Below the pieces are notes generated by a model. The model was not told the origin of the DNA and ran no database searches. It saw only the letters and a program-made list of their open reading frames with translations. The position numbers and the translations under genes are program-made. A stretch of DNA of 64,000 bases from Candidatus Saccharimonadota bacterium (GTDB taxonomy: Bacteria; Patescibacteriota; Saccharimonadia; Saccharimonadales; Saccharimonadaceae), in contig JAFQYO010000014.1 in assembly GCA_017406405.1 (NCBI GenBank), forward strand, positions 1-64,000. Direction: 5' to 3'. Of this stretch, positions 8,146 to 16,859 are shown one piece after another. Positions within the stretch are counted from its first letter, which is position 1. Each line of letters begins with the position of its first letter.

Positions 8146-9075
8146 ATGAAACATTTTAACTATAAAGTTATTACAACACTTATATTCTCTGCGTTCTTTG
8201 CCTTATTTGGGATTAGGACACTGGCCTATGCGGAAGAAGAAGAAATATCATTTCAAGTTTCACCCATGAATCAACAAATCACGTTAACGCCAGGCGAACG
8301 GTATTACGGCACTTTTAAAGTGACGAGTTCAGTTGCTAATAAATATCCCTTTATCTACAAAACCGATATTCGCCCCTTCACAGTTAATGATAATTACGAC
8401 GTTGTCTACGAAAACAATGGCGATTACAATCAAATAGTTGATTGGATAACCATAGTGAACGGCACTGGCATTATCCAACCTAATAACACAGAAATAATTC
8501 AGTTCTATATAGACGTTCCAGAAAATGCCCCAGCCGGCGGTCAATACGCCATAATAAACGTTTCTTCTGACAATCAGGCGACGGCAGACGAAGGAATAAA
8601 CATTAAAGCCGAATACGCCATTGCGCATGTTATATACGCTGAAGTCGCCGGAGAAACTAAGCGTAGCGGCGACATTACTAAAGTTTCAGTCCCCAGTTTC
8701 TTATTCTCTGGAACTATTTCTGGTACTGCTAGCATAAAAAATACCGGCAATGTCCATTCTGACGCTTCTTACACTCTCCAGGTTTTTCCATTCTTTTCAA
8801 AAGAAGAAGTATTTAGCAACGAAGAAAATCCTAAAACAAATACAATTCTTCCGGAAGCGACAAGAACCACAACCGTAAATTGGCCAGAAACTCCGAAGAT
8901 TGGCATCTTCCACGTTATTTATAGTGTCGAATACGAAGGTGTCGAGTCAAAAGTCGATAAATACGTTATTGTCTGTCCTATCTGGCTTCTTATCGTTCTT
9001 CTAACTTGTCTCTTTGTCGTCATTTTCTCTATCATTTTCGGAAAAAAGAAAGAGAAAAAAGGAAAAAAGAACTAA
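8146..9075 (+). CDS. DUF916/WxL-interacting-protein-like membrane protein
   Basis: A signal peptide ends near AYAEEEE at residue 30. The exported part begins FQVSPMNQQITLTPGERY and continues with TDIRPF and VPENAPAGGQYAIINVS, the pattern of the DUF916 domain of WxL-interacting proteins, which bind WxL surface proteins and peptidoglycan in Gram-positives. A second beta domain (about 170-265) is followed by a membrane helix (about 276-298) and a Lys-rich tail facing the cytoplasm. TAAGGAGG (8135-8142) sets the start. Likely the anchoring partner of the secreted protein two genes upstream; the partnership is inference. Confidence 0.7.
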   Translation: MKHFNYKVITTLIFSAFFALFGIRTLAYAEEEEISFQVSPMNQQITLTPGERYYGTFKVTSSVANKYPFIYKTDIRPFTVNDNYDVVYENNGDYNQIVDWITIVNGTGIIQPNNTEIIQFYIDVPENAPAGGQYAIINVSSDNQATADEGINIKAEYAIAHVIYAEVAGETKRSGDITKVSVPSFLFSGTISGTASIKNTGNVHSDASYTLQVFPFFSKEEVFSNEENPKTNTILPEATRTTTVNWPETPKIGIFHVIYSVEYEGVESKVDKYVIVCPIWLLIVLLTCLFVVIFSIIFGKKKEKKGKKN

Positions 9076-9094
9076 ACCTAAAACCGACTAGCAT

Positions 9095-9122
9095 ATGAGG
9101 AAGCCGTTCTCGGCTTCCTCAT
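9095..9122 (+). terminator. Terminator hairpin ahead of tRNA-Arg
   Basis: A perfect 12-bp stem ATGAGGAAGCCG/CGGCTTCCTCAT with loop TTCT closes the envelope gene cluster. The next bases are already the extended -10 (TG-T-TATAAT, 9125-9130) of tRNA-Arg. Confidence 0.75.
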
Positions 9123-9139
9123 GTTATAATAAAACCGGC

Positions 9140-9215
9140 GCACCCGTAGCTCAGTGGATAGAGCACTGGTTTCCGGTACCAGGTGTCGTGGGTTCGACTC
9201 CCGCCGGGTGTACCA
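9140..9215 (+). tRNA. tRNA-Arg (anticodon CCG), CCA encoded
   Basis: Complete cloverleaf: acceptor GCACCCG/CGGGTGT, D loop AGTGGATA, anticodon loop TTCCGGT giving CCG, T loop TTCGACT, encoded ACCA. The -10 TATAAT (9125-9130, TG-extended) lies 9 bases upstream. The CCA ends at 9215 and the stop codon of the convergent ABC permease begins at 9216, with no gap. Confidence 0.95.
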
Positions 9216-10850
9216 TTATCCAGAAATTCTGCCGAACCACTCTCCCGCTTTCTTCCGAAGTCTTAGAACAAGAATAAACAACAACACAACAAAAATTCCA
9301 GTTATACTCCCAAGAATCAAAATCTTACTCATCTTAAACAGAAACATAACTCCGGCTATCCCCATCGTCACCCCGACCATCGCGAACGCAGAAACCGTTA
9401 AAACAAGCGTATTTCTACTTTGTTTAACAACTTCCGCATCGTTTTCTGCGTCCAGCATCGGGTTCTTCAAATCAACTAAAATCCCCCAAATCTGCATCGC
9501 GCTCGGAATCGTGATCGAACCGAGAAGAAGTAAAGCCGTCTCGACTATCCCGAACTTAAACCAAATTGCCGCGACTAAATCCCCGATTAAAACTGGCGGC
9601 AAAATTATCGTCAGCGCAGCAAAAACCTTTGCCTTGAGAATTGTTGTCGCCCTCACCGGCAAAGTCTTTAAGATATTTATTCTTTTCCCCTCTAAAGAAA
9701 TCATCGCTCCCGTTATAAAAGTCATCAACGTCATAAAACTCATCCATAAATACACTCCGACCGGCAACATCGCCTTCACTTCCGCAAAAGTTATCGCGCT
9801 ATCTTCGCTAAACAACCTCTCGAGGTCATTAAATTTCCAACAAATCGCCCCAATCCCGACCAAAAACATAATCAACCCAAACCCCGCGTTCGTTACAAAC
9901 ACCGTCGACCCAAAAAACCTGTTCAGTTCTTTTCTCATTAACGCAAAAACCGGCCTTCTTGCTTTAAATTCCTTCGCTTCGACCTTTCGCTTCACATTCT
10001 GAGAAATTTTCAGGCGCGAATTGACCTTGAAATAAACCAAGGAAATCAGAATCACGACTAGAACCGTCACTACGATATTTATCAGTACAAAAACTAGCAA
10101 CTCTCCTATTTTAAAATCCGTCGCCAATTTCATGTATGCTCCGGCTGGATAATAAAACTGCGCCACTCTCTCTCCTACTTCCGCATAAATATTGCCTAAA
10201 GCCTCTAAACCTTCATGAGTATGCGACATAAATGAAAGCCCAAACGACGCCGCCATTATCAACATAATCATCAAAAACGACAACAAAACTTTCACAAAAT
10301 TGTTTTTCTTAAATCTCGCAGAAAAACAAGCAATCGCCGTTCCGACCAAACAAGAAAACAAAATCGGAATTATCGGCATCAACACCAGAGTTACGAAGGA
10401 AACAAGATAGAACGTCGGCTCGACCGGGACTCTTATCGCATAAACCACCATCATCGGCGCTAAAAACAGGGAATTATACGCTAGCTCAAACAAATAAAAC
10501 TTCAGAAGTCTAAGCCAAATAATCTCTCTCCGCGAAATCGGTAGCGACAACAATAAATCATCGTCTTTACAGTTAAACAGAAGTGACTCGGATTTATAAA
10601 TCCCCTCAATAACGGTCAAAAGCGTCGCCGCGAGCACAAAAACCGCGAGCAAACTCGACTCACGCCCAGTTCCGTTTAATCCTTCTAGAATCCCGAGGAC
10701 ATAAAACCCGACAGAAAAAGCAATCAGCGCGCTTAAACCAACAACTAGCCCCGCCCCTGATTTTTCCTTTCCAGTCTTTCGCGTCCTGACCTTGAACAAA
10801 CTCATTCCTTCGGTTAAAGATGCCTTGAGCAATGTAAAAAACTTCCCCAT
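9216..10850 (-). CDS. ABC-2-type transporter permease, large membrane subunit
   Basis: A 544-residue integral membrane protein with about 12 hydrophobic helices arranged as two halves, separated by a charged cytoplasmic stretch around residues 260-300 (VKRKVEAKEFKARRP). This layout is that of the large exporter permeases found beside EcsA-like ATPases in low-GC Gram-positives. Its start overlaps the last base of the ATPase gene, so the two are translationally coupled. The exported substrate is unknown. The gene ends exactly against tRNA-Arg. Confidence 0.8.
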   Translation of the reverse strand: MGKFFTLLKASLTEGMSLFKVRTRKTGKEKSGAGLVVGLSALIAFSVGFYVLGILEGLNGTGRESSLLAVFVLAATLLTVIEGIYKSESLLFNCKDDDLLLSLPISRREIIWLRLLKFYLFELAYNSLFLAPMMVVYAIRVPVEPTFYLVSFVTLVLMPIIPILFSCLVGTAIACFSARFKKNNFVKVLLSFLMIMLIMAASFGLSFMSHTHEGLEALGNIYAEVGERVAQFYYPAGAYMKLATDFKIGELLVFVLINIVVTVLVVILISLVYFKVNSRLKISQNVKRKVEAKEFKARRPVFALMRKELNRFFGSTVFVTNAGFGLIMFLVGIGAICWKFNDLERLFSEDSAITFAEVKAMLPVGVYLWMSFMTLMTFITGAMISLEGKRINILKTLPVRATTILKAKVFAALTIILPPVLIGDLVAAIWFKFGIVETALLLLGSITIPSAMQIWGILVDLKNPMLDAENDAEVVKQSRNTLVLTVSAFAMVGVTMGIAGVMFLFKMSKILILGSITGIFVVLLFILVLRLRKKAGEWFGRISG

Positions 10851-11554
10851 TATCCCTCAAGCTCCAAGAAAACTTTTTCAAGTGATTTGTCGCCTTTTAC
10901 GCTTTTCATACTCCCGACTTTAACTAGCCTACCTTTCTTTACGATTGCGACTCTCGAGCACAGTTTCTCCGCGACATCAAGTATGTGCGTAGAAAAGAAA
11001 ATCGTCCCGCCTTTCTCCGCAATCTCTTTCATGACTTCCTTCATATCAAAAATCGCTTTCGGGTCGAGCCCAACAAACGGCTCGTCCATAACCAGAACTT
11101 TTGGTTCGTGTGCCAGCGCCGCAATCAGCGCGACCTTTTGTTTCATCCCGTGAGAAAACGAACTGATTTTGTTTTCGAGCACTTCGTCGAGCTCAAACAT
11201 TTTTGCGTATTTCTCGACGTTTTTCTTCCGCTTCTCCTCAGAAATTTCATACATATCGCAAATAAAGTTAATATAGTCTATCGCCTTCATGTTTTCATAA
11301 AGTTCGGGATTGTCCGGAACGTAAGCCATGATTTTTTTACATTCAATCGGCTGAGTTTTAATCGACTTCCCATCAATCTTTATCTCTCCCTCGTCGAATT
11401 CATGTATCCCTACAATCGCCTTTATCAACGTAGTTTTTCCCGCTCCGTTATGTCCGATAAAAGCGAAGATTTCGCCCGATTCGACCGTAAAAGAAACCTC
11501 ATCGAGCGCTTTCTTTTTTCCGTAACTTTTGCTCAAGTTTTTAATTTCTATCAT
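10850..11554 (-). CDS. ABC transporter ATP-binding protein (EcsA/Nod-type exporter)
   Basis: Cytoplasmic ATPase subunit of 234 residues. Walker A is GHNGAGKTT (about 34-42), the signature is FSHGMKQK in place of LSGGQ, Walker B is VLVMDEPFVGLD, and the switch His is in FFSTH. It pairs with the permease immediately downstream on the same strand. Minus-strand TATAAT (11561-11566) lies 6 bases before ATG, so the transcript should be leaderless. The nusA promoter begins a few bases away on the other strand. Confidence 0.92.
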   Translation of the reverse strand: MIEIKNLSKSYGKKKALDEVSFTVESGEIFAFIGHNGAGKTTLIKAIVGIHEFDEGEIKIDGKSIKTQPIECKKIMAYVPDNPELYENMKAIDYINFICDMYEISEEKRKKNVEKYAKMFELDEVLENKISSFSHGMKQKVALIAALAHEPKVLVMDEPFVGLDPKAIFDMKEVMKEIAEKGGTIFFSTHILDVAEKLCSRVAIVKKGRLVKVGSMKSVKGDKSLEKVFLELEG

Positions 11555-11571
11555 AACTTCATTATACTATA

Positions 11572-11638
11572 TTGACGAAAATTCTAACATGGGATATAAT
11601 ATATATTATATACAGATATCGTCCGGCCGAAAGGTCGG
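11572..11638 (+). promoter_or_regulatory. nusA promoter and leader hairpin
   Basis: TTGACG (11572-11577), 17-base spacer and TATAAT (11595-11600) form a consensus promoter. The leader carries CCGGCC-GAAA-GGTCGG (11623-11638), a 6-bp stem with a GNRA loop, well ahead of the ribosome binding site GAAAGG. nusA leaders are often autoregulated; that is inference here. Confidence 0.7.
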
Positions 11639-11682
11639 AAATTTTAGTATGAACTAATTTTAACTTTTATAGAAAGGAAAAC

Positions 11683-12795
11683 ATGGAAGGTCTCGATCTA
11701 AAACAAATGTCCGCGATGGTAAAAGTCATTGCTGAAGAAAAAAACCTCCCCGAAGAAACCGTCCTTGACGTAATTCAAATGGCGATTGCCGCCGCCTGGA
11801 GAAAAGACAACGGCGACAAAGATATGGACGTCCGCGCTGTTTTGAACGTCAACACTGGCGAAGCTGACGTTTTTGTCGCTCGAACGGTTATCGAAGATGG
11901 TTTAGCTTATAATCCCTCGACCGAAATCCCCGAATCCGAAGCAAAAGGGAAAAAAGTCGGCGACGTTGTTGAAGAAAAGCACAAAGTCGAGTCTTTCGGT
12001 CGCGTTGCTGCCCAGACCGCAAAGCAAGTTGTTGTCCAACGTCTTCGCGAAGCAGAGCGTGATGCGGTTCTCGCCATGTTTGAAGACAAAATCGGGACCG
12101 TTATGACCGGCATGGTTGCTCGCGTCGAAAGAAATATCGTTCGCATCGACCTCGGTCGTGCAACTGGAATTATGCCTCGCTCCGAACAAATCGACGGCGA
12201 ATACTATTCCGTCGGCTCCCGTATAAAAGTCTATTTAAAGGGAATCGAGCGCGACGAACGCGGCGCCCAGCTTCTTCTTTCTCGTGGTTGCGCCGAATTT
12301 GTCGAATACCTCTTCCGCCAAGAAGTCCCCGAAATTGAAAACGGAACCGTAGAAATCCGTGCTATTGCCCGTGAAGCCGGTCGTCGCACAAAAATTGCCG
12401 TCATGTCGACCATCCCCGGGATCGACCCGGTCGGAACATTCGTTGGTGGTCGTGGCGTCCGCGTCCAAGCCGTCATGAACGAAATTGGCGACCGTGAAAA
12501 AATCGACATTATCACCTGGAGCGACAATGCTTCCGAATATATCCGCGAAGCTCTTTCGCCGGCCGAAGTCGTGAAAGTTGAAATAAAAGGAAAAACCGCG
12601 AAAGTTTATGTGACCGAAGACCAACAATCCATCGCAATCGGTCGCCAGGGTCAAAACGTCCGCCTTGCCTCGAAATTAACCGGATTTGACCTCGATATTG
12701 AGCTTTCAAAAGCCCCCGAAAAGAAGAAAAAGACTAACGTCGAAGACTCCCTTCTTTCTGCGCTTGAAGAAACTACCGAAGAAGACAAAGAATAA
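11683..12795 (+). CDS. nusA: Transcription termination/antitermination factor NusA
   Basis: RNA polymerase-associated factor controlling pausing and termination. The N-terminal polymerase-binding domain spans about 1-125, the S1 domain about 130-200 (GTVMTGMVARVERNIVRIDL) and two KH domains about 205-345 (GVRVQAVMNEI, then IAIGRQGQNVRLA with the GxxG loop). It ends with a short charged tail and lacks the C-terminal acidic repeats of E. coli NusA, as expected outside Proteobacteria. GAAAGG sets the start. No rimP or infB neighbour follows. Confidence 0.95.
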   Translation: MEGLDLKQMSAMVKVIAEEKNLPEETVLDVIQMAIAAAWRKDNGDKDMDVRAVLNVNTGEADVFVARTVIEDGLAYNPSTEIPESEAKGKKVGDVVEEKHKVESFGRVAAQTAKQVVVQRLREAERDAVLAMFEDKIGTVMTGMVARVERNIVRIDLGRATGIMPRSEQIDGEYYSVGSRIKVYLKGIERDERGAQLLLSRGCAEFVEYLFRQEVPEIENGTVEIRAIAREAGRRTKIAVMSTIPGIDPVGTFVGGRGVRVQAVMNEIGDREKIDIITWSDNASEYIREALSPAEVVKVEIKGKTAKVYVTEDQQSIAIGRQGQNVRLASKLTGFDLDIELSKAPEKKKKTNVEDSLLSALEETTEEDKE

Positions 12796-12820
12796 AAACC
12801 CTATCCCGTTCGTATTTTTC

Positions 12821-12849
12821 TTGACAAATCTTAAAAACTTTTATAAAAT
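12821..12849 (+). promoter_or_regulatory. RNase J gene promoter
   Basis: TTGACA (12821-12826), 17-base spacer, TAAAAT (12844-12849). A leader of about 50 bases with AAAAAGGAAAA precedes the start. Confidence 0.65.
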
Positions 12850-12906
12850 AGAGTTACTAATTTCACTTGTTTTTAACAATTTCTATTCATTATAAAAAGG
12901 AAAAAT

Positions 12907-15075
12907 ATGAACCAAAAAGAACAAGAGCGTCGCGCACGCCTGTTAAAACAGGGAGCTGAACGTCTCCCAGACATCAAAAAGCGCTTTGAAGAGGCCCAAA
13001 AGCGAAACTTTAACTCAAATTTTGCCGCTGGAGGGAAAGATGAAAATTTAGTGCGGTCCCACGGCTCTTCGAAAAAAAATAGCTCAAATGCCTCGAAAAA
13101 GGCCTCAAACGCGAAATCCTCCTCAAAAAAGGGTTCAAAATCCGCAAAAACCCCTAAACCCGCGAAAAAGCCGACTGAGGCGGAAAAGCGCAAGGTGAAT
13201 CTTTCTGTTTCGACTAGAAAAGGCGAAATGGTTCACCATCAAAAGATGCTGTCTCAAGACGTAAACGCTCAAGCGACCCAACACATCATCGGTATCCCTG
13301 TCAACAAATCCCGTTATAACGGCTATAACGGCCAGCAAGTTACGAACTCCCTCCTCAAATCCGCCCGCCCCGATCCCGAAGCTGTCCGGATTATCCCTAT
13401 CGGCGGTCTCGGCGAGATTGGAATCGGAAAAAACATGACCGTCATCGAATACAAAAACGAAATGATTGTTATCGACATGGGAGTTCTCTTTGCTGACGGC
13501 GATTATCCCGGCGTAAACTATCTTATCCCCGACATAAAATACCTAGAAGATAACAAAAACAACATAAAGGCGATTTGTTTCACTCACGCTCACCTCGACC
13601 ACATCGGCGCCTGTCGTCATCTCCTCCCGAAGTTCAATCCCCTAACGCCGATTTATGGAACCGAATTTACTCTCGGAATGATAAAAAAACAAATGTCCGA
13701 GCTTTCCGAAGTTTCGGATTTGAACTATATTTCCGTCGATCCGTTCAAACACGAAAAAATCTCCGTCTCTGAACATCTTTCCGTAGAATTTATTCATACT
13801 CTCCACTCTATCCCCGGGAACACCGCTATCGTTGTCCGCACCCCGAACGGCGTGATTTATCTCTCTGGTGACTGGCGTCACGAAGCAAACCCCGTCGGGA
13901 TTCAAACCGACTACGAGCGCATCGACGAAATCGTAAAAAACGAGGGAATTACCCTCATGTTGAACGAATCGACAAATATTGACTCCCCCGGAAAGCATCC
14001 TCATTCCGAATTTGATGTTGGCGAAAACCTCGGGAAAGTCATGGATAACTACGCTTCTGGCCGTGTCATTGTTTCCTGCTTCTCATCTCAAATCGGTCGT
14101 ATCGAACTCATCTTAAAAGAAGCCGCCGCTCGCGGCAGAAAAGTTGCCTTTTCCGGCTTCTCGATGATAAACAACGTCGAAGTCGCTCTTCGCGCCCACT
14201 CGATAAAGGTCCCGAAAGATACGATTATGAAAATGGAAGACATTATAAAACTCCCTGATGAGCGTATCACGATTGTCTGTACCGGCTCCCAGGGCGAGCT
14301 TAATGCCGTCTTAAACCGAATGATTACCGGTTCTCATAAATTCATTAAAATCAAGCCGACCGACACTATTGTTTTCTCATCAAACCCGATTCCCGGGAAC
14401 GAGCCCCACGTTGTTTCAACCGTTGGTGGTCTCCTTCGCGAAGGTGCAACTGTCATCCAAAATGGAAAAACCCATATCACAAACCTCGGCCCGCTCCATC
14501 TTTCCGGACACGCTTATTATGAGGACCACGTCGAATTTGTTACCCGCCTAAATCCGAAAAACTACATACCTTACCACGGCGAATTTTATATGCTCGAACA
14601 TAACGCCGAAATGGCAGAGAACGTCATCGGAATCCCCCGAGACCGTATTGTCCTCGCCGACAACGGCGACGTTGTCGAATTAAGAAAAGACCAGACGATT
14701 CACAAAAACGGCCGTATTCCTGTCGGCAATAAACTATATGACGACGCAGACCAACCTGTCCATGAAGCCGTCGTAAAAGACCGGATTCATATCTCTCGCG
14801 AAGGAATTTTCGTGATTGTTCTGACCCTCTCGAAAAAAACCGGCCGCCTCGTAAAAACTCCCGACATTGTTTCTCGAGCCTTCATTTATCTCGACAACTC
14901 TGAAGAGCTGATTGGAAAGATTCGTCATTATCTCCGCGCAAAAACCGACAAGTCGATTTCTACCGACCCCGAGCTAAAGGTTCTTAAAGAAGAAATTAAA
15001 GAAGATATTACTCATATTCTCTTCGACGCGACCGGCCACACCCCGATTGTTATTCCTGTCATTAACAAAGTTTAA
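12907..15075 (+). CDS. rnj: Ribonuclease J with long basic N-terminal extension
   Basis: Metallo-beta-lactamase/beta-CASP ribonuclease that acts in mRNA decay and rRNA maturation by endonuclease and 5'-3' exonuclease activity. The core starts near residue 160 (IIPIGGLGEIG). The zinc motif THAHLDHIG gives H227, H229, D231 and H232; CTGSQGEL and SGHAYYEDH mark the beta-CASP region. At 722 residues it exceeds the usual 550-560 because of about 160 leading residues, of which 45-95 are almost only Ser, Lys, Ala and Asn. Such extensions in other phyla bind RNA or protein partners; the role here is unknown. Confidence 0.93.
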   Translation: MNQKEQERRARLLKQGAERLPDIKKRFEEAQKRNFNSNFAAGGKDENLVRSHGSSKKNSSNASKKASNAKSSSKKGSKSAKTPKPAKKPTEAEKRKVNLSVSTRKGEMVHHQKMLSQDVNAQATQHIIGIPVNKSRYNGYNGQQVTNSLLKSARPDPEAVRIIPIGGLGEIGIGKNMTVIEYKNEMIVIDMGVLFADGDYPGVNYLIPDIKYLEDNKNNIKAICFTHAHLDHIGACRHLLPKFNPLTPIYGTEFTLGMIKKQMSELSEVSDLNYISVDPFKHEKISVSEHLSVEFIHTLHSIPGNTAIVVRTPNGVIYLSGDWRHEANPVGIQTDYERIDEIVKNEGITLMLNESTNIDSPGKHPHSEFDVGENLGKVMDNYASGRVIVSCFSSQIGRIELILKEAAARGRKVAFSGFSMINNVEVALRAHSIKVPKDTIMKMEDIIKLPDERITIVCTGSQGELNAVLNRMITGSHKFIKIKPTDTIVFSSNPIPGNEPHVVSTVGGLLREGATVIQNGKTHITNLGPLHLSGHAYYEDHVEFVTRLNPKNYIPYHGEFYMLEHNAEMAENVIGIPRDRIVLADNGDVVELRKDQTIHKNGRIPVGNKLYDDADQPVHEAVVKDRIHISREGIFVIVLTLSKKTGRLVKTPDIVSRAFIYLDNSEELIGKIRHYLRAKTDKSISTDPELKVLKEEIKEDITHILFDATGHTPIVIPVINKV

Positions 15076-15114
15076 AAACATAAGTTTTTTCTAGAAATTT
15101 AAGCATTTCCGTTA

Positions 15115-15143
15115 TATAATATATATAATATATAAACAAGGAA
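15115..15143 (+). promoter_or_regulatory. Tandem TATAAT elements before the beta-helix gene
   Basis: Two perfect TATAAT hexamers (15115-15120 and 15124-15129) lie 9 bases apart. The ribosome binding site AAGGAAT is at 15138-15143, 7 bases before ATG. Confidence 0.5.
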
Positions 15144-15150
15144 TAGCTAA

Positions 15151-16827
15151 ATGGCACTTCTAGATAAACCTTCCGAAGCTGCCCCGGATAAACCTACTGG
15201 GAACAGCCCCGGAGACATGAACAAATCAGCTTCTAACATTATTTATTCTGGTGCGACAGAACTATCGACCAACGCTTCGTTCGACGGCGAATCTTTCTCG
15301 TCTTCAGACGGCGGAGAAAACGCCCTCCTTATTACGGGTGGAGAAATCTCTCTGTCGAATGTCTCCATTAACAAAACCGGTGGAGAATCTGGAGAAGATT
15401 CTGATTTTTACGGAACAAACGCCGCCGTTCTCGTCACGGGCGGTTCCGCAAACATAAAAGGCGGGACGATTACGACCGCTGGTGCTCATGCGAACGCTCT
15501 ATTCGCTTATGGTGATGGTGTGATTGACGCCCTAGACACAAAAATCACAACTTCCGGCGACAACTCCGGCGGTATCATGGTGACTGGCGGCGGAACGTTT
15601 GCGGCCGAGAACTTGGCCGTCTCGACCTCCGGAAATTCCTCCGCGGCGATTCGTTCCGATCGCGGTGGTGGAGAAATAACCATCGAAGGCGGAGACTACA
15701 AGACCTCCGGCGTCGGCTCCCCTGTTGTCTACTCGACTGCCGATATTTATATTCAAAACGGCGCTCATCTCACCTCCACTTCCTCCGAAGGAATCGTCAT
15801 CGAAGGTTCGAACAGAGTTTCGCTTGAAGACACGACTTTAACCGCGACGAACAACTCCCTTAACGGAAATTCAGAAACATACAAATCCATTTTCATCTAC
15901 CAAAGCATGTCTGGCGACGCCGAAGAAGGTGTCGGGACTTTCTCCGCTGACCGTTCTCTTATCACGACGAACAAAGGCGACACATTTTTCATCACAAACA
16001 CAACCGCCGAAATCAATTTATCCGAGAACAAATTCGTAAATTCTGATGCTGATTCCGCCTTTCTTCGCGCGGGAGCTGGAAAGTGGGGAACGGCTGGCGC
16101 AAACGGCGGAAAGGTAAAGCTTGGCCTTTCCGAACAAGTCGTTGAAGGCGATATCGTCCTCGACGAAGTTTCGAGCCTGTCTTTCGAAATGCTAAACGAG
16201 AGCTTCTACAAAGGAAAAATAAATTCCACAAACTCCTCGGATTCGGTTATTCTCGCCCTCGACGAGTCTTCGACTTTCGTTTTGACGGGAGACACTTATC
16301 TTACCTCCCTTAAAAACATCGACGCCGACAATACGAACATTTATTCAAACGGCTTCAAGCTCTTCGTCAACGGTATCGAAGCTCGCATAAACACAGCTGA
16401 AGCTCCTGCTGTCCCGGAAGTAAACTTAACTGTCGCCGAATATACGGCCACAGGCACCATTTCCGACGCCATACTCGTCGCCCCCGCCGAAAAATGTCTC
16501 GGAATGCTTAACGGAAAGTGTACAGACACAGAAAACCTGATACCGCTTTGTGTTGGCGCTGGTTCGATTCTGCTTATCATCGTCTGTATTATTATTCTCA
16601 TTGCCCGCGGGAAAAAGAAAGGAAAAGTCCCTCCCGTCTCCCCCGAAACTACCCCTTCCGAAAATCCTTTCCGCGATAAAGTTTCTCCTCTCCCGACCCC
16701 CAAGACTCCGGAAAACGAGCCCCAAAAGACCCCAGCGTCTTCTGAGCCGACGAATTCTCCGGACTCTAAACCCGAGCCGGAAACTCCGACTCATTCTGAG
16801 CCAGAATCTCCAGATTTCCTGAAATAA
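15151..16827 (+). CDS. Beta-helix surface protein with C-terminal membrane anchor
   Basis: The first 430 residues form a right-handed beta-helix with many GG-turn repeats (LLITGGEI, AVLVTGGSANI, IMVTGGGTF, SAAIRSDRGGGEI, NKGDTFFITNTTAEI), a pattern shared by a family of Gram-positive adhesin-like proteins. A Cys-containing stretch (CLGMLNGKC) is followed by one membrane helix at about 470-492 and a 65-residue cytoplasmic tail rich in Pro, Glu, Ser and Thr. No N-terminal signal peptide is present, which is odd for a protein that should face outward. No earlier start fits, because the promoter and ribosome binding site lie directly upstream. Confidence 0.75.
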   Translation: MALLDKPSEAAPDKPTGNSPGDMNKSASNIIYSGATELSTNASFDGESFSSSDGGENALLITGGEISLSNVSINKTGGESGEDSDFYGTNAAVLVTGGSANIKGGTITTAGAHANALFAYGDGVIDALDTKITTSGDNSGGIMVTGGGTFAAENLAVSTSGNSSAAIRSDRGGGEITIEGGDYKTSGVGSPVVYSTADIYIQNGAHLTSTSSEGIVIEGSNRVSLEDTTLTATNNSLNGNSETYKSIFIYQSMSGDAEEGVGTFSADRSLITTNKGDTFFITNTTAEINLSENKFVNSDADSAFLRAGAGKWGTAGANGGKVKLGLSEQVVEGDIVLDEVSSLSFEMLNESFYKGKINSTNSSDSVILALDESSTFVLTGDTYLTSLKNIDADNTNIYSNGFKLFVNGIEARINTAEAPAVPEVNLTVAEYTATGTISDAILVAPAEKCLGMLNGKCTDTENLIPLCVGAGSILLIIVCIIILIARGKKKGKVPPVSPETTPSENPFRDKVSPLPTPKTPENEPQKTPASSEPTNSPDSKPEPETPTHSEPESPDFLK

Positions 16828-16859
16828 AATAACCCCCTCTCCGGAGGGGTTATTTTTTT
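16828..16859. terminator. Bidirectional terminator between convergent genes
   Basis: AATAACCCC (16828-16836) pairs with GGGGTTATT (16846-16854), followed by a T run on the plus strand. The minus-strand gene ends inside it at 16850. Confidence 0.8.

Noticed and set aside
5180-9215. Integrated island bounded by the serine recombinase and tRNA-Arg
   Set aside because: I found no copy of the tRNA-Arg 3' end or other direct repeat near 5180-5230, and serine recombinases rarely target tRNA genes.
9095-9277. Open frames across tRNA-Arg (9095-9277) and on the plus strand under the ABC permease (9154-10002)
   Set aside because: They run through a complete tRNA and antisense to a well-supported membrane protein gene. 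They have no ribosome binding site and no recognisable protein.
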